From positions 1 to 51,169 of the forward strand of contig SVMC01000011.1 of assembly GCA_015067585.1 (NCBI GenBank): a DNA stretch of 51,169 nucleotides. Direction: 5' to 3'. Of the stretch, positions 1 to 9,365 are shown in pieces. A program made the translations under genes and the position numbers. The notes under the pieces were generated by a model that saw only the letters and a program-made list of their open reading frames with translations, had not been told where the DNA came from and did not search any database. How positions within the stretch are numbered: the first letter of the stretch is position 1; the number at the start of each line of letters is the position of its first letter. The DNA is from Oscillospiraceae bacterium. Its GTDB lineage: Bacteria > Bacillota > Clostridia > Oscillospirales > Oscillospiraceae.

Positions 1-105
1 ATCACCGGTGCATCCGTGAACAATGTCACCTACCTTAACCCCCTGAACAGCGCCACCCGCGAACAGATCGCTACCATCATCATGCGCTACCTTGAAGCCA
101 AGTAA
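1..105 (+). CDS. C-terminal end of an SLH-domain surface protein (partial)
   Basis: The window opens inside a reading frame whose last 34 residues end in an SLH-type tail (REQIATIIMRYLEAK). SLH repeats anchor secreted proteins to secondary cell-wall polymer in Gram-positive bacteria. The tail is almost the same at DNA and protein level as the end of the CotH/SLH protein just downstream, and resembles the end of the LRR/SLH protein at 12.5 kb, so these are paralogous cell-wall anchors. The rest of the protein lies outside the window, so its function cannot be told. Confidence 0.85.
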   Translation: MTGASVNNVTYLNPLNSATREQIATIIMRYLEAK

Positions 106-118
106 TCCAGGCACAAAA

Positions 119-151
119 ACAGCCCTTCGGGAGTCCGGTGGGCTGTTTTTG
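119..151 (+). terminator. Rho-independent terminator
   Basis: A CAGCCC/GGGCTG stem is followed directly by a run of five T. It lies just after the stop codon of the partial SLH gene and separates it from the next gene. Confidence 0.75.
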
Positions 152-180
152 CCTGTATATTTTCGTTATACCGGGGTATC

Positions 181-209
181 TTGCTTTGATTTTCATTTTC
201 TGATATAGT
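181..209 (+). promoter_or_regulatory. Probable sigma-A promoter of the CotH/SLH gene
   Basis: TTGCTT and TATAGT are separated by 17 bases, 60 bases upstream of the start codon. The match is good but found by eye only. Confidence 0.55.
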
Positions 210-269
210 AATTTTGTAAGCTATATTTCAAGCATATCCAGGCATTGCGTCCATCATGGAGGTACAACT

Positions 270-3200
270 ATGAAGAAAACACTTTTGAGTCTGCTGCTTG
301 CTGTTTGCATGATTTTTTCTCTGCTGCCCGGCCATGTGCTGGCAGCCGAGGGGACCCTTCCCGCCACCTTATCCGTGGAGCCATCGGAGGCCAATAACCT
401 CCCCGCCGCCATCGATCTGGTGCTGCGGGATAAGGACAACGACAATGGCGACTACTGCCTGTATCTGCCGGGCAATACCGACGCGTCTGCCTGCTTCTTC
501 TCCTGGGAGGGCGGTCTTTCCTGCATGGAAGGTTCCCGCTCCTATCAAAGCGGAGAAATGCCCATTCCGGCAGTGGGCGAAAGCAGGACCTATTCTTTCT
601 CCGACGGCAGCAGCACAAAAGCCTTCACCGTCACCACCTATCAGGGCTCGGCAGCGGTGCCGCCCATCTTCATCGAGATCGATGAAAGCCTTGGCACCAT
701 TCATGCCATGAACTCTGACCCTTCCCACAACAAGGAATGCACCGGCATCATTTTCATTGACGGCGAGGAACATGAGCTGGACAAGATCAAGGGTCGGGGC
801 AATGCCACCTGGTCCATGGCAAAGGAAAAACGGCCTTACAATATTACATTAGGCAGCAAGGTCTCCTCCATCCTTGGCATCGAGATGCCGGAGAAGACCA
901 AGAAGTTCAGCCTCCTTGCCAATATCGCTGACCGCTCCCTGCTGCGCAACAAGATCGGCTACGATATGTCCTATGCATTGGATATCGGCCTGGACAGCGC
1001 CAGCGCGGATGTATGGATGAACGGCGAGTACATCGGCGTATATCTGGTCACCCCCAAAAATGACTCCTTCATCACCGATGACGGCTACGGCATTGAGGAT
1101 GATAACTATACAGAACCGCCCATTGAGCAGGGCGGTGACCCCAGCTTTGAGCTGGACAATGCCGTGCAGCCCTACGCCAAGCGCACCCGCATCACCGTGA
1201 AAAAGATCGGCGACAATCTGTTGCCCGATGGCGAGAGTGTGGAATCCCTGAAGGCCGCCTCTGCGCAAATTCAAGACTACCTGCAGGATGTGTGGGATGC
1301 CATTCGCTCCCCTGACGGCTGCAACGAAAAGGGGAAGCACTACAGCGAATATGTGGATATGGAAAGCTGGGCCGCCATGTACCTGATGCAGGAATTCGTC
1401 CGGGGCTACGATGCCAACGCGGGCAGCCTGCTGTTCCACCGGGACGGCACTGCGGATAGCGATAAGCTGTTTGCCGGCCCCATGTGGGACCTTGACAATG
1501 CCGTGGGCAGCAATCAGGGCGGCGGCGCCCATGGCGTCACCCTTGCGGATGCCAACGGCTGGTTCCTGCGGAACATCGATGACAGCAAAGGCTCCATCTA
1601 TCAGGCCATCGGCAAGCATGAGGACTTCATGGACGAGGTCTATCGGGTATACAATGAAAATCAGGCAATTTTCGACGAAGCTGCCGCCAAAGTGGTGACG
1701 CTTTCCCGGGATCTGGCAGCTTCTGCCGAAATGAACGATGTTCGCATCACCAAGGAGACCTACAACAATGCCTATTACGGCAGCCAGAGCGTACTGGCAG
1801 GCGGCACGGACTATGAGCAGGTCTATAAAGCCACCCGAAGCTGGCAGGATTATGTGGACAACCTGGAAACCTTCGTCCGTGTCCGCGCCCACTTCTTCCG
1901 GGACAATCTGACAAGGGAAGACATCGTCTACCGTGGCCGCTTCAACTGCTCCATCGGCAGCTCCGTCACCTCCTTCAACACCCGGGATACCGCCGGCGAA
2001 GGTATGCCCAACGCAGAATTCGCCTATGTCCGAAACGGCGAGACCGGCGAGCCGGACAGCAGCGGCAATGGCGAAATCAATTTCCGGGTGGATCTGAAGC
2101 CGGGTTACAAGGTTTCCAATGTGACTGCGATCCCTGCGGCAAATTATAACGAAATTCTTCCCCTTGGGGAGAACCTCTACCGCATCACCGGCATCAGCGG
2201 CACCATCACCATCACCACCGTGACGGAGGAAGCGGATTGCGACCATAGCTTTGACGGTGATCTCTGCACCCTTTGCGGTGCGACGGCCTTCCGGGCAAGC
2301 TTTACCCGGGGCGAGGGCTGCAGCATCGCGGTATATGACACCCGGGATCTTTCCGGAACGGCGCAGCGCAATCCCGCCTATGCCCTTGCCCGCAACGGCG
2401 AGACAGGCAAGACCGACCTCTTGGGAAATGGTGAAGTGAATTTCACGGTGTCTGTTCCCGAAGGCTTCCAGCCGGGCCGGATCACCATATCGCCGAAGGA
2501 GAATTACGATCAGCTTCTGTATCCCTCCGGCAGCGGTTCCAAAGGCTACCGCATCACCGGCATTCGGGGCAACATTACCGTTTCCGTGCAGAGCGCAAAG
2601 CTGGGCAGCGGGATCGATTTTACAAACCCCGCCTCCGAGGGCAGCTTTGAGATCCTCCGGCAGGAACTCAGCGAGATCCGTGCCGGTGAGGGCCTGTATC
2701 TGCGCTGCACCCGGGAAGCCTTTGAGCCGAGCTCAGGACAGCTCGGCGAGGTGAGCCCCAAGGATGTGGTGATGGTGCCCGTGGCAGGCGACTGGACCGC
2801 CACCCTGCACTTCGCCTTTGATCCCGCCGGGGCCGCCAACGGCTATTACCAGTATTTCGGCTTCTATGCCATGGCGGATTACGATAACTTCGTGGGCATC
2901 CGGGGCGGCGACGGCTCCATGCAGGATATCCGTCGGGTGAAGGGCAGCATTACAGAGGAAACCATGAATTCCGAGCCGGGTTTTGCGGAGAGCGGTGAAT
3001 ACTGGTTCCGCATCGTAAAAAACCGCACCGACTATACCTGCTATCGTTCCGATGACGGCGAGACCTTCAACCTGATGTTCACCTTTGAGGATACCAATCT
3101 TGAGGCAGCCTCTATCTGCATCGACGCCTATACCGGCATGACGGAGGGCTGGGAATTCCTTCTGAAGTCTCTGGAGCTGGATGGCAACGGCAGCGTCGTG

Positions 3201-4169
3201 ACTCCCTGCGACCATAACTACAGGGAAGAAGTCATCCCGCCCACCTGCACCGATGATGGCTTCACCGTTTATATCTGCGAAATATGCGAACACAGCTACA
3301 CAGCAAACGAAATCGCCGCCACCGGACACAAATGGGACAACGGCCTTATCACCCTTGAACCCACTGAAGAAACGGATGGTGCCAAGCGCTTCACCTGCAC
3401 CGTCTGCGGGGAAGAAAAAACCGAGATCATTCCCGCTCATCCCCATTCTTACCGCCGCGCCGTCACCGCCCCCACCTGCCTTCTGCCGGGCAGCGACACC
3501 TACACCTGCGCCTGCGGCGACAGCTACAGCTACGAAACCGTACCCGCCCTCGGTCACGATTTTGAGGACGGCAGCTGCACCCGCTGCGGTGAAAGCGGCG
3601 CAGGACACAGCTGTCCCGGTAAGGATTTTGGAGATATGCCCACCCCTGACCACTGGGCGCACAAGGGCATCGACTTCTGCATCGAAAACAAACTGATGAA
3701 CGGCATCAGCGAGAGCCGGTTCAATCCCGGCGGCACCCTGACCCGGGCAGAGCTGGTCACCATCCTTTACCGTGTGGAGGGTTCTCCCGCAGCAGAATAT
3801 GTGGGCACCTTCAAGGATGTGAAGGAAGGTCAGTGGTATACCGCCGCCATTGAATGGGCCGCCGCCAACGGCATCGTCAACGGCGTAGGCGACGGCAGCA
3901 GCTTCGCTCCCACCGATACCATTACCCGTGAGCAGATCGCCACCATCCTCTACCGCTACACAGGCAGTCCCGAAGTCAAGGGCAACCTGAGCAGCTTCCC
4001 GGACAGCGCCAAGGTCAGCAGCTATGCCGTCACCGCAATGGTCTGGGCCGTAGAGGAGGGCATCATCACCGGCGCAACCGCCAACAATGTCACCTATATC
4101 AACCCCCTCAACAGCGCAGCCCGCGAGCAGATCGCTGCCATCATCATGCGTTACCTTGCGGCGGAATGA
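270..4169 (+). CDS. Secreted CotH-kinase-family protein with C-terminal SLH repeats
   Basis: A 1299-residue exported protein. Residues 1-26 form a signal peptide (MKKTLLSLLL then a hydrophobic core ending near VLAAE). A CotH domain spans roughly residues 130-540: GRGNATW near 174, WMNGEYIGVYLV near 249, and the acidic metal-site-like MWDLDNAVGSN at 405-415. CotH proteins of spores and fungi are atypical protein kinases or surface proteins; kinase activity here is inferred. Two homologous modules with ARNGETG/YVRNGETG follow (about 590-830), then a concanavalin-like region, then Cys-rich linkers with repeated CxxC pairs (about 990-1115), and three SLH repeats from about 1120 to the end. GGAGG lies 7 bases before the ATG. 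It is monocistronic. Its SLH tail is nearly identical to that of the preceding gene. Confidence 0.88.
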   Translation: MKKTLLSLLLAVCMIFSLLPGHVLAAEGTLPATLSVEPSEANNLPAAIDLVLRDKDNDNGDYCLYLPGNTDASACFFSWEGGLSCMEGSRSYQSGEMPIPAVGESRTYSFSDGSSTKAFTVTTYQGSAAVPPIFIEIDESLGTIHAMNSDPSHNKECTGIIFIDGEEHELDKIKGRGNATWSMAKEKRPYNITLGSKVSSILGIEMPEKTKKFSLLANIADRSLLRNKIGYDMSYALDIGLDSASADVWMNGEYIGVYLVTPKNDSFITDDGYGIEDDNYTEPPIEQGGDPSFELDNAVQPYAKRTRITVKKIGDNLLPDGESVESLKAASAQIQDYLQDVWDAIRSPDGCNEKGKHYSEYVDMESWAAMYLMQEFVRGYDANAGSLLFHRDGTADSDKLFAGPMWDLDNAVGSNQGGGAHGVTLADANGWFLRNIDDSKGSIYQAIGKHEDFMDEVYRVYNENQAIFDEAAAKVVTLSRDLAASAEMNDVRITKETYNNAYYGSQSVLAGGTDYEQVYKATRSWQDYVDNLETFVRVRAHFFRDNLTREDIVYRGRFNCSIGSSVTSFNTRDTAGEGMPNAEFAYVRNGETGEPDSSGNGEINFRVDLKPGYKVSNVTAIPAANYNEILPLGENLYRITGISGTITITTVTEEADCDHSFDGDLCTLCGATAFRASFTRGEGCSIAVYDTRDLSGTAQRNPAYALARNGETGKTDLLGNGEVNFTVSVPEGFQPGRITISPKENYDQLLYPSGSGSKGYRITGIRGNITVSVQSAKLGSGIDFTNPASEGSFEILRQELSEIRAGEGLYLRCTREAFEPSSGQLGEVSPKDVVMVPVAGDWTATLHFAFDPAGAANGYYQYFGFYAMADYDNFVGIRGGDGSMQDIRRVKGSITEETMNSEPGFAESGEYWFRIVKNRTDYTCYRSDDGETFNLMFTFEDTNLEAASICIDAYTGMTEGWEFLLKSLELDGNGSVVTPCDHNYREEVIPPTCTDDGFTVYICEICEHSYTANEIAATGHKWDNGLITLEPTEETDGAKRFTCTVCGEEKTEIIPAHPHSYRRAVTAPTCLLPGSDTYTCACGDSYSYETVPALGHDFEDGSCTRCGESGAGHSCPGKDFGDMPTPDHWAHKGIDFCIENKLMNGISESRFNPGGTLTRAELVTILYRVEGSPAAEYVGTFKDVKEGQWYTAAIEWAAANGIVNGVGDGSSFAPTDTITREQIATILYRYTGSPEVKGNLSSFPDSAKVSSYAVTAMVWAVEEGIITGATANNVTYINPLNSAAREQIAAIIMRYLAAE

Positions 4170-4185
4170 TCCGGAAATCGCACAA

Positions 4186-4209
4186 CAGCCCTCCCACCCG
4201 GGAGGGCTG
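4186..4209 (+). terminator. Hairpin after the CotH/SLH gene
   Basis: A perfect 10-bp stem (CAGCCCTCCC/GGGAGGGCTG) with a 4-base loop starts 17 bases after the stop codon. No T-tract follows, so it may be a weak or factor-assisted terminator. Confidence 0.5.
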
Positions 4210-4282
4210 CTGCAGCATGGTGAAAAAGTATTTCGCCATGCTGTGCAGCTGAACAAAAGCTCGGGTAGTTTTTCGGTTTTGC

Positions 4283-4310
4283 TTTACTTTCCTGAAAAAT
4301 GTAGTATAAT
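4283..4310 (+). promoter_or_regulatory. Probable lepA-hemW promoter
   Basis: TTTACT, a 16-base spacer and a perfect TATAAT lie about 45 bases upstream of the lepA start. Confidence 0.55.
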
Positions 4311-4354
4311 GTTAAGATAAACCATGACAATTATCTCAGCAGGAGTTGAGCAGC

Positions 4355-6160
4355 TTGACAGATCAATCCAAAATCCGTAATTTTTCCATCATTGCCCACA
4401 TTGACCACGGCAAATCCACCCTGGCTGACCGTTTGCTGGAAGCCTGCAATACTGTGGAGCTGCGTGATATGGAGGATCAGATCCTCGATTCCATGGATCT
4501 GGAGCGCGAACGCGGCATCACCATCAAGGCCCGCGCCGTCCGCCTGAACTACCATGCCCAGGATGGGGAGAACTATGTTCTGAACCTCATCGACACCCCG
4601 GGCCATGTGGACTTTAACTATGAGGTCTCCCGCAGCCTGACCGCCTGCGAGGGGGCTGTGCTGGTGGTGGACGCCTCTCAGGGCGTGGAGGCCCAAACCC
4701 TGGCCAATACCTACCTTGCCATCGACAACGACCTTGAAGTCCTTCCCGTCATCAATAAGATCGACCTGCCCGCTGCCCGTCCCCAGCAGATCAAGCAGGA
4801 AATCGAGGACATCATCGGCCTGCCCGCCGAGGATGCCCCCGAGATTTCCGCCAAAAACGGCATCAATATCCCCGCCGTGCTGGAGATGATCGTGCGGGAT
4901 GTACCCCCTCCCGAAGGCGACCCCAACGCCCCCCTGCAGGCCCTGATCTTCGACAGTCAGTACGATTCCTACCGCGGCGTCATCGTGTATCTGCGTGTCA
5001 TGAACGGCGAGATCCGTCCCGGCATGGATGTGACCATGATGGCCACCGGCGCCCAGTATAAAGTCGTGGAGTGCGGCTATCTCCACCCCCGTGGCATGGT
5101 GCCCTGCGATTGCCTGCGGGCAGGCGAGGTCGGCTATCTCACCGCCTCCATCAAGACCATTGCGGATACCCGCGTTGGCGACACCATCACCGGCGCTGCC
5201 AACCCCTCCACCGAGGCTCTGCCCGGCTATAAGACGGTGCAGCCCATGGTATTCTCCGGCGTATACCCCGCCGACGGCTCCAAATACGGCGACCTGCGTG
5301 ACGCGCTGGAAAAGCTCAAGCTCAATGACGCTTCCATGTCCTATACCCAGGAGAACTCCATCGCCCTGGGCTTCGGCTTCCGCTGTGGCTTCTTAGGTCT
5401 TCTGCACATGGAGATTATTCTGGAGCGTCTGGAACGAGAGTTTAACCTGGACCTGATCACCACCGCCCCCAATGTTGTCTATAAGGTGGAAAAGATCAAC
5501 GGTGAGACCCTTGAGGTCTACACCCCTCTCAACTATCCCGATCCCATGGAGATCCAGCAGGCCTACGAGCCCTTCGTCAAGGCCAATATCATTGCCCCGC
5601 CGGATTATGTGGGCAATATTATGGATCTTTGCCAGCAGCGCCGGGGCGAATTCAAGGATATGACCTATCTTGACCAGAGCCGTGTGGAGCTGCATTACGA
5701 TATGCCCCTGAACGAGATCATTTACGATTTCTTCGACGCCCTGAAGTCCCGCACCCGCGGCTACGGCTCGCTGGACTATGAGATGGACGGCTACCGTCCC
5801 TCCAAGTTAGTGAAGCTGGATATCCTGCTCAACGGCGAGCTCATCGACGCACTGAGCTTCATCCTCTTCTCTGAAAGCGCCTATGCCCGGGCACGAAAGA
5901 TCTGCGAGCGGCTGAAGGAGCATATCCCCCGCCAGATGTTTGAGATTCCCGTGCAGGCAGCCGTGGGCGGCAAGATCATCGCCCGTGAGACCATCAAGGC
6001 CCTGCGCAAGGATGTTCTGGCCAAGTGCTATGGCGGCGACATCACCAGAAAGAAGAAGCTTCTGGAAAAGCAGAAGGAAGGCAAGAAGAGAATGCGCTCC
6101 TTCGGTACCGTTTCCGTGCCCAGCGAAGCCTTCATGGCCGTGCTGAAGCTGGATGAATAA
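4355..6160 (+). CDS. lepA: Elongation factor 4 (LepA)
   Basis: A translational GTPase that acts on the ribosome (back-translocation and biogenesis roles are described for the family). The G1 motif AHIDHGKST lies at about residues 14-22, followed by DTPGHVDF (G3) and NKIDLP (G4). The C-terminus has the LepA-specific [12 protein letters not shown] and [21 protein letters not shown] segments. At 601 residues it has the usual length. I chose the TTG at 4355 because AGGAG at 4341-4345 then sits 9 bases away; the in-frame TTG at 4346 would abut the binding site. The gene stops 13 bases before hemW, an arrangement common in Firmicutes. Confidence 0.97.
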   Translation: MTDQSKIRNFSIIAHIDHGKSTLADRLLEACNTVELRDMEDQILDSMDLERERGITIKARAVRLNYHAQDGENYVLNLIDTPGHVDFNYEVSRSLTACEGAVLVVDASQGVEAQTLANTYLAIDNDLEVLPVINKIDLPAARPQQIKQEIEDIIGLPAEDAPEISAKNGINIPAVLEMIVRDVPPPEGDPNAPLQALIFDSQYDSYRGVIVYLRVMNGEIRPGMDVTMMATGAQYKVVECGYLHPRGMVPCDCLRAGEVGYLTASIKTIADTRVGDTITGAANPSTEALPGYKTVQPMVFSGVYPADGSKYGDLRDALEKLKLNDASMSYTQENSIALGFGFRCGFLGLLHMEIILERLEREFNLDLITTAPNVVYKVEKINGETLEVYTPLNYPDPMEIQQAYEPFVKANIIAPPDYVGNIMDLCQQRRGEFKDMTYLDQSRVELHYDMPLNEIIYDFFDALKSRTRGYGSLDYEMDGYRPSKLVKLDILLNGELIDALSFILFSESAYARARKICERLKEHIPRQMFEIPVQAAVGGKIIARETIKALRKDVLAKCYGGDITRKKKLLEKQKEGKKRMRSFGTVSVPSEAFMAVLKLDE

Positions 6161-6173
6161 AGGAGGGAATCCT

Positions 6174-7391
6174 ATGCCCCTTTCCAAGCTGTTCCGGCTG
6201 GACAAGCGACCTTCCGAGAAAACAAAATTAGGCATCTATATCCATATCCCCTTCTGCCGCAGCAAGTGCCAGTACTGCGACTTCTATTCCCTGGGCGGCA
6301 GCCGGGAAAAGGATCTCACCGACCTGTATCTGCAGGCCCTGCCCCTGCACATCCGTGAATTCGGCGCACGGGCCAGAGATTACAGTGTGGACACCGTGTA
6401 CTTCGGCGGCGGCACCCCCTCCTTCTTCGGTGCGGAGGGTCTGGTGCGCATCTTTAATGAATTGCAGCGCCGCTTCGATGTCCAGTCCGATGCGGAGGTG
6501 ACCTTCGAGGCCAACCCCGACAGCGCCCAGTCAGCCCTGCTGCAGAAGCTCCATTCCGAGGGCTTCAACCGCATGAGTCTCGGCGTGCAGACGGATAACG
6601 ACGACCTTCTCAAAAAGCTGGGCCGTCCCCATAATTATGAACAGGCGGTCACTGCAGTGCGAAATGCCCGCAATGCCGGCTTCAACAATATTTCTCTGGA
6701 TCTCATCTACGGTCTGCCCGGACAGAGCTTCGAGGAATGGAAGGGCACGCTGAACCATGTGCTGGAACTGGAACCGGAACACATGAGCTGCTACGGCCTG
6801 AAGGTGGAGGAAGGCACCCCCCTTTGGGAGTACCGCGACTGCTGCAACCTGCCGGACGAGGACGATCAGGCGGATATGTACCTGTATGCCTGCGATAAGC
6901 TGTCGGAATCCGGCTTCCGCCAGTATGAGATCTCCAATTTTGCCAAGCCCGGGCTGGAATCGAAGCACAACCTGAAATACTGGCTGGGCGGCGAGTATCT
7001 CGGCTTCGGCCCCTCCGCTGCCAGCGATTTTGCGGGAAAGCGCTTCACCATCCGTGCCGATATCATGGACTACTGCGAAGGTGTCCTCAAGGGCGGCACC
7101 ATCCTCTCGGAATGCGAGGATATGCCCTCCAGAGAGCGGGCGGGGGAATACCTGATGCTCCGCCTTCGCACCACCCACGGCATCGATGCCGACGAATATA
7201 CCCGCCGCTTCCTGCTGCCCTTCCGCCCCATCAGAAAGCTGCTGGATCGCTTTGGCGAAATGGGCTTTGTCCGTCAGGATGAATCCCGCTATTACCTCAC
7301 CCCCAAAGGGATGCTGATCTCCAATAAAATTTTAGCAGAACTGCTGCTGGCCCAGGAGAAATCCGAGCCGCTGGCAAAAAAACAAAGATAA
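6174..7391 (+). CDS. hemW: Radical SAM heme chaperone HemW (HemN-like)
   Basis: A 405-residue radical SAM protein. The 4Fe-4S motif is CRSKCQYC (Cys 28, 32 and 35 from this start), followed by YFGGGTPS, the GVQ segment, and a HemN_C-like C-terminal domain. Members of this family were long annotated as oxygen-independent coproporphyrinogen oxidase; most are now seen as heme-trafficking proteins, and the lepA linkage favours HemW. The ATG at 6174 is chosen because AGGAGGG lies 7 bases upstream; an ATG at 6153 inside the end of lepA is less likely. Confidence 0.93.
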   Translation: MPLSKLFRLDKRPSEKTKLGIYIHIPFCRSKCQYCDFYSLGGSREKDLTDLYLQALPLHIREFGARARDYSVDTVYFGGGTPSFFGAEGLVRIFNELQRRFDVQSDAEVTFEANPDSAQSALLQKLHSEGFNRMSLGVQTDNDDLLKKLGRPHNYEQAVTAVRNARNAGFNNISLDLIYGLPGQSFEEWKGTLNHVLELEPEHMSCYGLKVEEGTPLWEYRDCCNLPDEDDQADMYLYACDKLSESGFRQYEISNFAKPGLESKHNLKYWLGGEYLGFGPSAASDFAGKRFTIRADIMDYCEGVLKGGTILSECEDMPSRERAGEYLMLRLRTTHGIDADEYTRRFLLPFRPIRKLLDRFGEMGFVRQDESRYYLTPKGMLISNKILAELLLAQEKSEPLAKKQR

Positions 7392-7467
7392 CCCTGCTTT
7401 CATCTTATCTTATATAGGAAGGAGCAAAACCAATCGCAGTTGGCGATTTCTTTTGATTGTTGCTGCT

Positions 7468-8037
7468 ATGAAATATGATATTAAGAAACAACTGAAAACC
7501 GTCAGTGCCAATCGCGCATGGATCCCCAATCTGATCACCAGCTTCCGCATTTTGGGTGCCATTGCCATGCTGTTCTTAGGCCCGCAAAGCCGGGAATTCT
7601 ATGTGGTGTATGCCCTGTGCGGCCTCAGCGATATGGTGGACGGCTTCCTTGCACGCAAACTCCGCACCACCAGCGCCTTTGGCGCGAAGCTGGACAGCAT
7701 TGCGGACCTTTCCTTCTATTCTGTGATGCTGGTTCGGTTGCTGCCGGTGCTGCGCCGCCGTCTGCCGGAGTGGATCTGGTATTTAGTGGGTCTGGTTCTG
7801 TGCATTCGTCTGGGCTCCTATCTGGTGGCCGCCATCCGGCTGCACCAGTTTGCTGCCCTGCATTCCGTCCTCAATAAACTCACCGGCGCTTCCGTTTTCG
7901 GCATCGGCCTTGCCCTGCTGCTGCCGGATCTGTGCCTGACCATTTACTGCCTCCTGGTGTTCGGGATCTCCTTCACCTCCAGCACCCAGGAGCTGATCCA
8001 CCACATCAAGGCGCCGCCCAAGCCCATGGCAAGCTGA
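7468..8037 (+). CDS. CDP-alcohol phosphatidyltransferase family membrane protein
   Basis: A 189-residue integral membrane enzyme. It has the full family signature DG-x2-AR-x8-G-x3-D-x3-D: D58, G59, A62, R63, G72, D76 and D80, preceded by D55. Such enzymes move a phosphatidyl group from CDP-diacylglycerol to an alcohol such as glycerol phosphate or inositol phosphate; the acceptor cannot be told here. The start is uncertain: a good GGAAGGAG lies about 44 bases upstream of this ATG, too far, and an in-frame TTG lies at 7453. It follows hemW by about 75 bases and is closed by a terminator. A second member of the family is encoded at 20.6 kb. Confidence 0.85.
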   Translation: MKYDIKKQLKTVSANRAWIPNLITSFRILGAIAMLFLGPQSREFYVVYALCGLSDMVDGFLARKLRTTSAFGAKLDSIADLSFYSVMLVRLLPVLRRRLPEWIWYLVGLVLCIRLGSYLVAAIRLHQFAALHSVLNKLTGASVFGIGLALLLPDLCLTIYCLLVFGISFTSSTQELIHHIKAPPKPMAS

Positions 8038-8043
8038 ATAAAA

Positions 8044-8083
8044 AACGACCTGCCTTCCAAAAGGAAAGCAGGTCGTTCTTTAT
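8044..8083 (+). terminator. Bidirectional terminator between convergent genes
   Basis: A 10-bp stem AACGACCTGC/GCAGGTCGTT is followed by CTTTATTT. It lies between the end of the phosphatidyltransferase gene and the end of the opposing AraC regulator gene and may serve both. Confidence 0.8.
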
Positions 8084-8096
8084 TTGGCACCGTGTG

Positions 8097-9077
8097 TTAC
8101 AAAAAGGCGGAAAGCGAAAGGTCTTTCACCGCATGGCGGCTTTGTGCTCTCAAAGGAGCCAAAAGCTGCAGGCTGTCCTCCGGGGTCATGAAATACTGGG
8201 AGCTGTGCAGGGGTGATGGCTGTTTCCGGGAGGGCATTTGGGCAGATCTGCGGTACTCCCTTGGGGTGCAGCCGAAGCGCTCGTGGAACATCCGGGTCAG
8301 GTAGCGCACATCGGAAAAGCCGCTGCTGACGCTGATGTCCAGGATTTTTCGCTGGGTGCCCGCAATGAGGCTGCAGGCATACTCAAAGCGCTTTTCCTTC
8401 ACATAGTCCTGAAAGGTGACACCAAGGGAATCCTTGAACAGATGGGAAAGATAGGTCATGGACAGCCCCTCTCTGCAGGCAATGTCCTCCAAAAGGATCT
8501 TGTGGGTGTAGTTTTCCTCAATATAATCCGTGATGGAAAGAAGCCGCCGGGTCTTTTCCTTGCCGGAACGGTCTTCCTCCCGGAAGGACAGATGACCCCC
8601 CAGATTTTCTTTGATGAGCTGAAAAAGCCTTGCCATCAGGGAAAAGCAGCGGTACTCAAACCCTGCCTGCCGCTGCAGGTAGGCATAGGCGGTTTCGATC
8701 AGAAGGAAGGAGAACAGGGCATACTGTGCAGGATCATGCGCAAAATGCTCCCGCAGCCGGGGACTTCCGGTATAACGCAGCTTCTGCAGCTCCGGCAGGA
8801 AGGGGGCAAAGTAGCGGGGGGCCAGCTGCACCGACAGCACCAGCGCGCCCGGCCCTTCTGACAGGAAGGAATGGGCGCTGAGGGAACTGACCATATAGAT
8901 GTCCCCCTGGGAAAGGCGCACATGGCTTTCCCCTTCGTGCAATGTCACGCTTCCCTCCAAGATCATCCCCAGCTCCATCTCCTGATGCAGATGGGCGGTT
9001 CTGGAGATCAGGCGCACCAGAAAGATATTCATATACCGCAGCCGGGATCTTGAAACAATCTCGTATTCTCTTGCCAT
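8097..9077 (-). CDS. AraC-family transcriptional regulator
   Basis: A 326-residue regulator. The N-terminal half is a cupin-like ligand domain (HQEMELGMILEG, then GDIYMVSSLSAHSF). The C-terminal ~100 residues hold two helix-turn-helix motifs: LEDIACREGLSMTYLSHLFK and the AraC signature region ISVSSGFSDVRYLTRMFHERFGCTPREYRR. I start it at 9077 (MAREYEIV), where GGAGG precedes the ATG by 8 bases; a longer frame would begin inside the promoter's -35 box. The gene is divergent from the isomerase-kinase-aldolase operon, which it most likely controls in response to a sugar or its product. The ligand is unknown. Confidence 0.9.
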   Translation of the reverse strand: MAREYEIVSRSRLRYMNIFLVRLISRTAHLHQEMELGMILEGSVTLHEGESHVRLSQGDIYMVSSLSAHSFLSEGPGALVLSVQLAPRYFAPFLPELQKLRYTGSPRLREHFAHDPAQYALFSFLLIETAYAYLQRQAGFEYRCFSLMARLFQLIKENLGGHLSFREEDRSGKEKTRRLLSITDYIEENYTHKILLEDIACREGLSMTYLSHLFKDSLGVTFQDYVKEKRFEYACSLIAGTQRKILDISVSSGFSDVRYLTRMFHERFGCTPREYRRSAQMPSRKQPSPLHSSQYFMTPEDSLQLLAPLRAQSRHAVKDLSLSAFL

Positions 9078-9098
9078 ACCATCGCCTCCCACAAACAA

Positions 9099-9128
9099 AT
9101 TATAGAACAGCATTCCCGCTCTTGTCAA
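9099..9128 (-). promoter_or_regulatory. Promoter of the AraC regulator
   Basis: On the minus strand TTGACA and TATAAT, both perfect consensus hexamers, are separated by 18 bases, about 20 bases before the start codon. Confidence 0.75.
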
Positions 9129-9172
9129 TGCATACAGGCGATATTTGCCGGAAATTCAGATATTATGTTGAT

Positions 9173-9199
9173 AAATCGCGGGATTACCTGCGATTTTTT
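9173..9199 (+). other. Hairpin followed by T-run in the divergent control region
   Basis: AAATCGCGGG and CCTGCGATTT pair over 10 bp (one G-T) around an ATTA loop and run into TTTTTT. In the plus direction this looks like a terminator or attenuator ahead of the sugar operon. It could equally be an operator palindrome for the AraC protein. I see no clear promoter upstream of it on this strand. Confidence 0.4.
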
Positions 9200-9219
9200 A
9201 AATTAAATTTCCTGCTGTT

Positions 9220-9247
9220 GTCAAATTGACGAAAAGTGCATACTTTT
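9220..9247. promoter_or_regulatory. Two inverted repeats upstream of the sugar operon
   Basis: GTCAA-A-TTGAC (9220-9230) is followed by AAAAGT-GCAT-ACTTTT (9232-9247). A third short palindrome, CTATTT-A-AAATAG, lies at 9318-9330, 36 bases before the isomerase start. These are candidate regulator sites; I could not assign a convincing -35/-10 pair to the operon, which would fit an activator-dependent promoter. Confidence 0.35.
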
Positions 9248-9365
9248 GAAAATGTTACGCAATCGCAAACTAATCTGTTTTTTTCGCTGAACTAATGAAG
9301 GAAACGGCAGGGGGATTCTATTTAAAATAGTATCATAAATTTATAAAAATACAGGAGGAACTCTC

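Noticed and set aside
849-2246. 465-codon minus-strand frame within the CotH/SLH gene
   Set aside because: It is a mirror frame of a clearly coding region with signal peptide and domain motifs on the plus strand.
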